Assembly (NCBI RefSeq): GCF_009695775.1
Contig: NZ_VUNG01000010.1
Location: 1 to 64,000 of the forward strand
Direction of reading: 5' to 3'
DNA from: Hallella mizrahii
Lineage (GTDB): Bacteria; Bacteroidota; Bacteroidia; Bacteroidales; Bacteroidaceae
DNA length: 64,000 nucleotides
Shown here: positions 57,320 to 64,000 of the stretch, piece by piece
Numbering within the stretch: position 1 is the stretch's first letter
How the letters are laid out: every line of letters begins with the position of its first letter
Made by a program: the position numbers and the translations under genes
Notes under the pieces: generated by a model
Seen by the model: only the letters and a program-made list of their open reading frames with translations
What the model was told of the DNA's origin: nothing
Database searches by the model: none

Positions 57320-58741
57320 TCAAGGCAGGTCTACTTTCACTCTTCTCTCGTCTACAAACTTTTGTGTGATCTTGATGATTTGCTTAAGCGAGGCATTGGA
57401 GACGCGCTTGATCGTGGAGTTCAGTTGTTCTGTACTGATGCCCATGCTTGTGGCGATCGTCACGGCATCGAGGTGAGGATCTTTGATGTTGTTCATGATC
57501 GTAGCAATCAACACATTCATGAAGTGTGATTCGGCAGAGTTATAGACCTCCTTATTTGATAAGTTCTGACGGCTTTGCATCATCTGCATTTCCATGTAGT
57601 GCTCCAGTCTCAGTGTGACTTCCTTGACGATCATCTGCTTGCTGAGTACCGTTATACGGTAGAAGAAGATGAAGCTGACGATGAGAAGTATCAGGATGAC
57701 AATGTTGAGCGCTATATCGATTTGTTGGTGTTTAAATCGCTCAAAAAAATGTATGAGCAGGTTGTTTTGGCGGTCTAGTTGTTCCTTCTGATCATGTACC
57801 ATTTCATTTTGCGTCATCACCACGTCTATGTTGCTTTTATCTACTACGGCGGTGTTCAGTATGTTGATGCGTTTATATGGTTTGCCTTCCAAAATGTTCT
57901 TCGCAAGGTCCACTACTTGGAAACCGCGCGTAGGATTGATGACTGTAGCCTCCATCTTGCCCTCTTTCACCATCTGTAGTCCGCCTTTCGGTCCTGGCAG
58001 TCCGTCAATGCCGATGTATCTCACGCCTTTGTGACCGCCTGTCTGTTCGATAGCTTTTCGCATGCTCATAGCGCAGTTGTCGCTTTGTCCGGCAACATAG
58101 TCAAACTTCAGGTTGGGGTGTGTCCTGAGAAATTCCTTACCTCTTGCGGTGATCGAGTCAGGGTTCCACGTTCCTCCTATGGTAGCCACGATGTGCAGGT
58201 TAGGATACTTGGCGATAGCCTCACGTAAGCCACGACCACGGTCTATGGATGGGGAAGAGGTCGGGCTGCCTGCTATTTCCAGTATGTTGGTGGTCTCTCC
58301 TTTCCGTGTCTGTCCTATGTAGTTGCCCATCATTCGTCCTAACTGCTCATCATCGCGTCCGATAAATGCAGTATAGTACGGCGAATCGATCTGTCTGTCC
58401 ACGACGATGACAGGAATGTTGGCAGCCTTGGCCCTTTGCAACATATTTGATTCATTACGGAAGAAAGAGGGCGAGATGATGATCAGATTGACGTGAGCTT
58501 TGATCATCGAGTCTACTTGCTCTTCCTGCAATTTGCTGTTCTCGTGTGCAATGTGGAAGTCAAGGACGGCGTTGGGGTACTGGTAGCAAGCTGTCTTGAT
58601 CTCATCATACAGTTTGGCAGTCCAGTCGCCTGCTCCTGCCAGCGAGGCACCTATGACATACTTGGGTTGTCGATTGCAACTTGTAAGCAAGACCGACAGC
58701 AGTAATAGTGGTAATAGTTTTAAAAGTGCTTTTGTATTCAT
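57320..58741 (-). CDS. Periplasmic-binding-protein sensor with membrane helix and a truncated AraC domain
   Basis: 473 residues. Signal peptide with a possible lipobox (LLTSC, Cys about 22), a LacI/RbsB-type sugar-binding domain (about 28-305; VIGASLAGAGDW, VIVVDRQIDSPYYTAFIGRDDEQLG, YIGIDGLPGPKGG), a membrane helix (about 345-367), a linker of about 45 residues, and one helix-turn-helix (about 415-460; VTIATSMGISTEQLNSTIKRVS) like the first half of an AraC domain. Full-length relatives are hybrid histidine kinases; here kinase, receiver and second helix-turn-helix are missing. No second half is found downstream in any frame. It may sense a sugar and bind DNA weakly, or act by protein contact. 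Confidence 0.85.
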   Translation of the reverse strand: MNTKALLKLLPLLLLSVLLTSCNRQPKYVIGASLAGAGDWTAKLYDEIKTACYQYPNAVLDFHIAHENSKLQEEQVDSMIKAHVNLIIISPSFFRNESNMLQRAKAANIPVIVVDRQIDSPYYTAFIGRDDEQLGRMMGNYIGQTRKGETTNILEIAGSPTSSPSIDRGRGLREAIAKYPNLHIVATIGGTWNPDSITARGKEFLRTHPNLKFDYVAGQSDNCAMSMRKAIEQTGGHKGVRYIGIDGLPGPKGGLQMVKEGKMEATVINPTRGFQVVDLAKNILEGKPYKRINILNTAVVDKSNIDVVMTQNEMVHDQKEQLDRQNNLLIHFFERFKHQQIDIALNIVILILLIVSFIFFYRITVLSKQMIVKEVTLRLEHYMEMQMMQSRQNLSNKEVYNSAESHFMNVLIATIMNNIKDPHLDAVTIATSMGISTEQLNSTIKRVSNASLKQIIKITQKFVDERRVKVDLP

Positions 58742-58815
58742 TTCTACTTCAGGGTTGAATAATTACTCGGTTGGTTATATTTTCTATACTGAAAATAAAA
58801 CATCGTTCATACTTG

Positions 58816-58823
58816 CAAAAATA
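58816..58823 (-). promoter_or_regulatory. -7 box of the binding-protein sensor gene
   Basis: Read leftward, TATTTTTG followed by CAAG, about 75 bp before the ATG at 58741. Confidence 0.5.
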
Positions 58824-58959
58824 AGTGATACTCGCCTAAAATGGTTTTTGGTTTAAGATTAATTATAATAATAATAGATAAAAGAAACTGTTCGACGGAT
58901 GCAGGTCGAAAGGCAGAAACGACGGTAATCATTCCACTCCTGTGCCACATGTTTGTCGG

Positions 58960-59321
58960 ATAAACTGACAATTTTCCTTTGTCGTGGCTGCGATTTTTGT
59001 CAACGAGTCCTCCTTGGGGCCGAAATTCTCGATTTTTGGACGCATTTTTATATCTTTCTGATATATAGCATGTTATAGACATGATGTTTTTTAGATAAAT
59101 AAAAAGCGGTACTTTGAGAGGGAAAAATAGAGTGAATTTCTCGTCAAAGCATTGTTTTCTACTTATCATCTCAGTTGTTTGACCTTGTCATCTCAGTTGT
59201 TTGATGAGGTCAAACAACTGTTTTCATCAAGTCATCTCACTGTTTTCTCAGTTCAGTCTTTCTGTTTTCTACGGAAAACGCCATTTTTCCGTTTGTTCTT
59301 TGTCGATGTTTATTCTAGATG
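58960..59321. repeat. Dispersed palindrome plus 22-bp array element, copy 2
   Basis: Five 22-bp units begin at 59143, 59165, 59187, 59209 and 59231. Two read RTCATCTCAGTTGTTTGA, and the fourth contains an inverted CAGTTGTTTGA partner (59194-59204 with 59210-59220). The preceding 59101-59150 is a decayed form of the palindrome at 14355-14410 (GGTACTTTGA ... TCTCGTCAAAG). Partial similarity to copy 1 extends further upstream (GATAAACTGACA, TTTCTGATATATA, ATGATGTTTT) and downstream to TCTAGATGC. I see no supported gene in 58742-59361; a 120-codon leftward frame looks like chance. Confidence 0.85.
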
Positions 59322-59361
59322 CAAAGTTCGCAGAGATGGTGTTTTGTCAGAAACTTTGATA

Positions 59362-61212
59362 TTACTCTTTGGTTTTCTTTTCCATTGTTGTCGTTTCTGC
59401 AGTGATCATCTTCTTGAGCAGGTAGGTGGCGTTTTGGTTTTTGGCGATGCCGGACGTGATGCGGTAGTCGTAGGTGATTTGCTCGCCGATGGAGATCTCG
59501 AAGCAGTAGTTATGGAAGCGTTCACCATGGTCCTCTGCCATCTGCGAGAGTTCGAGGTCGTGTGTGGCGATGATGGCAGTCACATTGTGGCGCGAGAGAT
59601 ATTCCAGGAAGATTTGTGAGCCGTGGAGTTTGTCCTTAGAGTTGGTGCCCCGGAGTATCTCGTCGAGGATGACCAGCGTGGGCGTGTCGTCGAGCACACC
59701 GATGAGTTGTTTGAGCCGGAGCAGTTCCGCATTGAAGTAAGAGATGCCGTGGGTCAGGTCGTCGCTCGTTCTCATGCCCGTGAACAGTCGGCAAGGCGAG
59801 AGCGTCAGACGGTCGGCATAGACCGGCAGGCCCGCCATGGCCATGACCCAGCTGATGCCCACCGTCCTGAGATAGGTACTCTTTCCTGCCATGTTGGCTC
59901 CCGTGATGATATAGAAGTTGCGGTCTTGGAGCATGGCATCGTTGGCGACCGCCTGCAAGCCCAGGAAGGGATGGCGCAGAGCCTTGCCTTCAAAGACCAT
60001 CGACGGCGTGTCGACGAACGTAGGCCACGTTGTTGCCGGTTCGTTCTGTCGGTAGGAGGCGAGGGAAACCAGTGCGTCGAGCACGCTCACCGACCGAATG
60101 AGCGTTTCGAAGTCAGCACTGCTCTGCTGCCACAACTTGAAGCGACGGACAATGCTCAAGTCGATCAGTGCGAATACATTGAAGAGCAGGATGCCCGCCT
60201 CGTTGTTTCTGTTGTCGATGTCCTGGAGTATCTGTTCCATCTCAGCGAGGCTTGCAGCCTGTTGTCGCAAGGAAGCCTGCAACGTTTTGTTCACCTCTTC
60301 GTGAAACTCTTCGGCGAGGGTGAGGCGGATGATGCGGTCAAGCCCTTCCGACAGCGTGTGGATGTTTTGCAAAGTCGTCATGATGCGTCGTACGCTATTG
60401 CCCGGAAAGATGGTGGCAAAGAGCAGGTGCAGGGTGCCCCAAGCGATGGGCAGGATGACAGGCACAAAACCGGTCAGCGCAGCGACGACCGACAGATAGA
60501 AGCCGGCAAGCAAGACGGCTCTCGTCCCTTTCAACCACTTTGGAGAACAGCGTTTAGGCAGCTTCAGGGCGTGTGCCGCCGTGAGTGCGTCAGCGAGCCA
60601 GTCGGTACGCAGCAGTCGTTCCATGGCTTTGTCGCTGCGTTGTCCCGAGGCTTTGACGTTCATGAGGAAGTCGTCGTGGCGGGCAAGTTCCTCCACGGCT
60701 TTTCGCCTCTGCCCAAGGCCATCGATGAAGTCTTTGCGGTTTCCGTCTGCCGTCTCTTTTGTCAGCCACTGTGCGAGCAGGTTACGACCACCGACGGTGA
60801 CGGTGCGGCAGACACGCTGGAAGAGCGAGTCCTTGCCAAAGAGATCCAGATCGAAGGAGAAGGGGTGGGAGGCATCGATATAGTCCTTGCCCTCGTCGAA
60901 GCAACTATAGTCGCCATGGAAGTAACTGATCTCGCGCTGGTAGGCGGCTATCAGCCTTTGCTGTCGCTCGATGTTGCGGCTGTTGCGGCCGTCGGTGCGG
61001 CGGAGCAGCAGATAGCCGGCAAAGAGCACGGCAGCCGAGAGAGCGTACAGAGACTTGGGCTGGTAGGTAACGGCGCATGCCACCATGCCGAGGGCAGCGA
61101 GAAACATGCCGATCTGTGCTACGGTGAACCATTGGCTCTTGTGTCTGAGATGGGCGAGCTGTTGTTGCAAGCGAGCGGTGCGCTGCTCTAAATCTTGGAG
61201 ACGGTGGGTCAT
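59362..61212 (-). CDS. Membrane-associated MutS-family ATPase
   Basis: 616 residues. Two pairs of hydrophobic helices (about 33-68 and 232-275) precede a MutS core and ATPase domain. Walker A GANMAGKSTYLRTVG (about 443), the SYFNAELLRLKQL helix, Walker B LVILDEILRGTNSKDK and switch THDLELSQ are intact. The N-terminal mismatch-recognition domain of true MutS (Phe-x-Glu) is absent. This is the Bacteroidetes membrane MutS-like group of unknown role; it is unlikely to be the main mismatch-repair protein. It follows pheS with a terminator between them. Confidence 0.88.
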   Translation of the reverse strand: MTHRLQDLEQRTARLQQQLAHLRHKSQWFTVAQIGMFLAALGMVACAVTYQPKSLYALSAAVLFAGYLLLRRTDGRNSRNIERQQRLIAAYQREISYFHGDYSCFDEGKDYIDASHPFSFDLDLFGKDSLFQRVCRTVTVGGRNLLAQWLTKETADGNRKDFIDGLGQRRKAVEELARHDDFLMNVKASGQRSDKAMERLLRTDWLADALTAAHALKLPKRCSPKWLKGTRAVLLAGFYLSVVAALTGFVPVILPIAWGTLHLLFATIFPGNSVRRIMTTLQNIHTLSEGLDRIIRLTLAEEFHEEVNKTLQASLRQQAASLAEMEQILQDIDNRNNEAGILLFNVFALIDLSIVRRFKLWQQSSADFETLIRSVSVLDALVSLASYRQNEPATTWPTFVDTPSMVFEGKALRHPFLGLQAVANDAMLQDRNFYIITGANMAGKSTYLRTVGISWVMAMAGLPVYADRLTLSPCRLFTGMRTSDDLTHGISYFNAELLRLKQLIGVLDDTPTLVILDEILRGTNSKDKLHGSQIFLEYLSRHNVTAIIATHDLELSQMAEDHGERFHNYCFEISIGEQITYDYRITSGIAKNQNATYLLKKMITAETTTMEKKTKE

Positions 61213-61248
61213 GATGAGGGAAACGGGTTAGAGGTGAGATAAAAGAAA

Positions 61249-61298
61249 AGGCACACCGGGAAGGGGTTCTTTGCGAAGCCGTCCTTTCGGGTGTGCCT
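61249..61298 (-). terminator. Terminator of pheS
   Basis: AGGCACACC pairs with GGTGTGCCT around a 32-base interior, followed leftward by TTTCTTTTAT. It lies between the pheS stop and the MutS-like gene. Confidence 0.8.
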
Positions 61299-61324
61299 GA
61301 TATATGATATGTATCGGATGAAGC

Positions 61325-62365
61325 TTAGAATGCGCTTTGGAACTCCTCGAGGAAGCGCTTGTCGTTCTCGGAGAAGAGACGCAGGTCGTTGACACAGTAT
61401 TTCAGGTTGGTGATGCGCTCCACGCCCATGCCGAAAGCATAGCCGGTGTAGACATCGGGGTCGATGCCGCAGGCAGCGAGGTCGTGCGGGTCTACCATGC
61501 CGCAGCCGAGGATCTCCACCCATCCCGTGTGTTTGCAGAAGTTGCAGCCTTTGCCGCCGCAGATGTTGCAGGAGATATCCATCTCAGCACTCGGTTCGGT
61601 GAAGGGGAAATACGACGGGCGCAGCCGGATCTTCGTGTCGGGACCGAACATCTCTCGGGCGAAGGTCAGCAGCACCTGCTTGAGGTCTGTGAAGCTCACG
61701 CCCTTGTCGACATAGAGTCCTTCGACCTGATGGAAGAAGCAATGGGCGCGTGCTGAGATGGCCTCGTTGCGGTAGACACGTCCTGGGCAGAGCACGCGGA
61801 TCGGTGGCTCGTGGGTTTCCATATAGTGTGCCTCATCGCCGGAGGTGTGAGAGCGCAGCAACACGTTCTTGGTCACGTCGCTCTTGTCCTGCGAGATGAA
61901 GAAAGTATCCTGCATGTCGCGTGCGGGATGGTCAGCGGCAAAGTTCAGCATGGTGAACACGTGCTTGTCGTCGTCGATCTCGGGACCGTGGTAGAGTGTG
62001 AAGCCCATGCGCTGGAAGATGTCGATGATCTGATTCTTGACAATGGTCAGCGGGTGACGGGTGCCCAAAGCGATGGGATAGGGCGTACGTGTCAAATCCT
62101 CGTGGTTGTCGCCGGTGTCAGCAGAGGCGACCTGCTCGCGCAGGGAGTTGATCTTATCCTGAGCGGCTTTTTTCAATTCGTTGATCTTGATGCCTACAGC
62201 CTTTTTCTGGTCTGCGGCGACATTGCGGAAGTCAGCCATGACAGCATTGATCTCGCCTTTCTTGCTCAAGTACTTGAGCCGGAGTTGCTCGATGTCGTCT
62301 GCGTTCTTGGCAGAGAGCTGAGATACTTCTTTGAGAAGTTGATCTATCTTGTCTAGTATCATCAT
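61325..62365 (-). CDS. pheS: Phenylalanine--tRNA ligase alpha subunit
   Basis: 346 residues. Catalytic subunit of the heterotetrameric synthetase. N-terminal coiled coil (about 1-85), then class II motifs: HPLTIVKNQIIDIFQRMGFTLYHGPEID, LRSHTSGDEAHYMETHEPPIRVLCPGRVYRNEAI (motif 2), DISCNICGGKGCNFCKHTGWVEILGCGMVDP (a Cys-rich insert seen in some bacterial PheS) and YAFGMGVERITNLKY (motif 3). pheT is not adjacent in this window. A second in-frame ATG directly follows the first. Confidence 0.97.
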   Translation of the reverse strand: MMILDKIDQLLKEVSQLSAKNADDIEQLRLKYLSKKGEINAVMADFRNVAADQKKAVGIKINELKKAAQDKINSLREQVASADTGDNHEDLTRTPYPIALGTRHPLTIVKNQIIDIFQRMGFTLYHGPEIDDDKHVFTMLNFAADHPARDMQDTFFISQDKSDVTKNVLLRSHTSGDEAHYMETHEPPIRVLCPGRVYRNEAISARAHCFFHQVEGLYVDKGVSFTDLKQVLLTFAREMFGPDTKIRLRPSYFPFTEPSAEMDISCNICGGKGCNFCKHTGWVEILGCGMVDPHDLAACGIDPDVYTGYAFGMGVERITNLKYCVNDLRLFSENDKRFLEEFQSAF

Positions 62366-62390
62366 CTGTAATTTTTTATCTTTCTGCCTG

Positions 62391-62398
62391 CAAAGGTA
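62391..62398 (-). promoter_or_regulatory. -7 box of pheS
   Basis: Read leftward, TACCTTTG followed by CAGGC, 26 bp before the ATG. The leader is too short for a Phe attenuator or T-box. Confidence 0.65.
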
Positions 62399-62441
62399 CT
62401 AATTTTATTGGAAAAATACATCTTATATAAAAAATAATATG

Positions 62442-62449
62442 TAATTTTG
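62442..62449 (+). promoter_or_regulatory. -7 box of the DUF4348 gene
   Basis: TAATTTTG followed by CCAAAG. Transcription near 62456 favours the ATG at 62471 over the one at 62447. Confidence 0.6.
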
Positions 62450-62470
62450 CCAAAGCTTATGAATCATTTT

Positions 62471-63325
62471 ATGAGAAGAGTATTTTTATCAGTTGTTTTA
62501 CTTGCTTTCCTCTTGTCGTTGTCTGTGCCCTACGGCTGCACCAACAAAAAGCCAGAACCGACGGACTCTATACAGTCTGACAGTGCTGCCACGGACACGG
62601 CGGGTGAGGATTCTACGGAGAATCTTATATCGCAGACACCGATGCCGAAGACAGCTGATGAGTTGTTCGACGACTTTGTTTTTAACTTTGCGGCCAACCG
62701 CAAGTTGCAACTCAAGCGCATTGTCTTCCCCCTGCCCGTGTATCGCAATGGCAAACTGGAGAAAAAGATAGAGAAGGGACATTGGCGCATGGAGCATTTC
62801 TTCATGCACCAAGACTATTATACGCTGATTTTGGACAATGAGAAACAGGTGAGACTCGCCAAGGACACGACGGTCGACCACGTGGTGGTGGAGAAAATCT
62901 TCTTCCATCTCAAGACCGTGCAGCAGTTTCTCTTCAACCGCATACAAGGCAAGTGGATGCTCACGTCGGTCAATTATAAGCCGATGTATCAGAACGACAA
63001 CGCCAGCTTCCTGAAGTTCTACCAGCACTTTGCCGTAGACTCTGCCTTCCAGATGCGGAGCATGGCCGACGAAGTGAAGTTCTCCGGCCCGGATCCCTCC
63101 AACGATCAGGCGACGATGACGGGCATCATCATGCCGCAGCAGTGGCCTGACTTCAAGCCCGGCATCCTGCCCAGTGGCACGATCTACAACATTATATATG
63201 GTCAGACCTACAAGGAGACCAACTACAAGGTGTTTATGATCCGTGGTATTGCCAACAGCAATGAGGTGGTATATGTCTTCCGCCGGTTTGGCAAGCGATG
63301 GAAACTCGTCAAGTTCAGCTGCTAA
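62471..63325 (+). CDS. DUF4348 family lipoprotein
   Basis: About 284 residues. A lipoprotein signal (MRRVFLSVVLLAFLLSLSVPYGC, Cys about 23), a Ser/Thr/Asp-rich linker (about 25-60), then a globular domain with FDDFVFNFAANRKLQLKRIVFPLPVY and WKLVKFSC at the end, the DUF4348 pattern. Function unknown; probably periplasmic or outer-membrane-anchored. Start chosen from the promoter and signal; ATGs at 62447 and 62459 are also in frame. It lies about 52 bp before murB and may share its transcript. Confidence 0.8.
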   Translation: MRRVFLSVVLLAFLLSLSVPYGCTNKKPEPTDSIQSDSAATDTAGEDSTENLISQTPMPKTADELFDDFVFNFAANRKLQLKRIVFPLPVYRNGKLEKKIEKGHWRMEHFFMHQDYYTLILDNEKQVRLAKDTTVDHVVVEKIFFHLKTVQQFLFNRIQGKWMLTSVNYKPMYQNDNASFLKFYQHFAVDSAFQMRSMADEVKFSGPDPSNDQATMTGIIMPQQWPDFKPGILPSGTIYNIIYGQTYKETNYKVFMIRGIANSNEVVYVFRRFGKRWKLVKFSC

Positions 63326-63377
63326 AGCCTGCGACGAGGAGTAGTACTTTATTATAGATAGAAACGAGACGACGGCA

Positions 63378-64000
63378 ATGAAAATACAGCAACACTATTC
63401 TTTGCTCCATCACAACACGTTTGGGATGGATCAGCAGTGCGATGAGTATCTTGAGTTCACCTCTACGGCTGATGCCGTGGCGGCGTCAGCCTATATCCGC
63501 GAGCATGCTGATCGCCCTTTGCTGATCTTGGGCGGTGGCAGCAATCTGCTGCTCACCCATGACTTCCAAGGGATTGTGGTCAGTCCGGAGCAGCGCTTCG
63601 AGGTGCATGCTGAGGCTGATGGTAAAGGCAATACGCTACTGCGCTGTTGGGCTGGATGCACGTTCGACGCTGTGGTGGCCTATGCTGTGGCGCATCAGAT
63701 GTACGGACTGGAGAACCTCAGTCTCATCCCCGGACAGTGCGGTGCTTCCGCCGTGCAGAACATTGGTGCCTACGGTGCTGAGGCCAAGGACACGCTGACG
63801 AGTGTGGAAGCCGTGGAGATCGCCACCGGCCGACAGGTGACGATTCCCGCCGAAGACTGTGAGTATGCCTATCGCCAGAGCCGCTTCAAGCATGAGTGGC
63901 GCGACAAATATCTGATCACATGGGTTGTCTATCGGCTCTCTTCCGTGTTCAGCCCTCGGCTGGACTACGGCAATATCCGTCGTGTATTGGAAGAGGATCA
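63378..64000 (+). CDS. murB: UDP-N-acetylenolpyruvoylglucosamine reductase (partial, runs off the edge)
   Basis: The first 207 codons are in the window. It begins MKIQQHYSLLHHNTFGMDQQ at the ATG at 63378. FAD-binding motifs are clear: PLLILGGGSNLLLT (about residue 47) and GLENLSLIPGQCGASAVQNIGAYGAE (about 112), and YAYRQSRFKHEW carries the expected Tyr and Arg. MurB reduces UDP-GlcNAc-enolpyruvate to UDP-MurNAc for peptidoglycan. The C-terminal third lies beyond position 64000. Confidence 0.95.
   Translation, partial: MKIQQHYSLLHHNTFGMDQQCDEYLEFTSTADAVAASAYIREHADRPLLILGGGSNLLLTHDFQGIVVSPEQRFEVHAEADGKGNTLLRCWAGCTFDAVVAYAVAHQMYGLENLSLIPGQCGASAVQNIGAYGAEAKDTLTSVEAVEIATGRQVTIPAEDCEYAYRQSRFKHEWRDKYLITWVVYRLSSVFSPRLDYGNIRRVLEED

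Noticed and set aside
58807..59169. 120-codon leftward frame between the binding-protein sensor and MutS-like genes
   Set aside because: It spans the palindrome element and the sensor promoter, with low-complexity Ile-rich sequence; chance is more likely.
59623..61191. 522-codon rightward open frame opposite the MutS-like gene
   Set aside because: Shadow of the MutS-like frame; no recognisable domain, and the sense strand has intact Walker motifs.

Overview
The window is chromosomal DNA from a member of the Bacteroidales, most likely Prevotellaceae (Prevotella/Segatella-like). The reasons are paired SusC/SusD outer-membrane glycan importers, giant Reg_prop sensor regulators, an UpxY-type antiterminator, a ROK glucokinase, DUF4348/DUF4861/DUF4924/DUF4957-type proteins, and at least sixteen gene starts preceded by the Bacteroidetes -7 box TAnnTTTG instead of a sigma70 -10 box. 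Shine-Dalgarno sites are essentially absent. Genus placement is inference.

Region 1 (1-605): tRNA-Arg(TCT) with its own promoter and terminator. Region 2 (605-25.7 kb): a pectin/galacturonate utilisation block. Leftward genes uxaC, kdgK, eda, exuT-like, uxaB, uxaA and a DUF4861 protein take galacturonate to pyruvate and glyceraldehyde-3-P. A divergent hybrid two-component-type regulator (9921-13745) faces a leftward outer-membrane set: SusC, SusD, a DUF4957/DUF5123-type lipoprotein, and a 1278-residue secreted enzyme fusing polygalacturonase (GH28), unsaturated galacturonyl hydrolase (GH105) and pectin methylesterase (CE8). Between regulator and importer lies 1.2 kb of repeat-rich non-coding DNA.

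Region 3 (26-36 kb): Dcp-type peptidase, enolase, then a decayed glycan locus: a sensor regulator with no kinase or receiver, a GH2 enzyme, and between them a roughly 300-bp scar joining the start of a susC to the end of a susD. Region 4 (36.4-43.4 kb): UpxY-like antiterminator, RF3, RmlD, DUF4924, LysE exporter, ClC channel, Sua5/YrdC. Region 5 (43.6-52.9 kb): glucokinase, Fmt, KdsA-KdsD-phospholipase D, a LuxR regulator, RNase Y, ZapA with a coiled-coil partner gene, and an unknown protein. Region 6 (53.2-57.2 kb): RmlA, a BY-kinase with an extreme Tyr-Gly tail, and a small HAD protein. Region 7 (57.3-64 kb): a periplasmic-binding-protein sensor with a half AraC domain, a membrane MutS-like ATPase, PheS, a DUF4348 lipoprotein and the start of murB.

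The most notable signals are: (a) all three membrane sensor-regulators lack a histidine-kinase ATPase domain, each in a different way; (b) a dispersed intergenic element of a palindrome plus five 22-bp repeats occurs twice, 45 kb apart; (c) a fossil susCD deletion scar; (d) the GH28-GH105-CE8 fusion. All calls come from reading the sequence; no database search was run.
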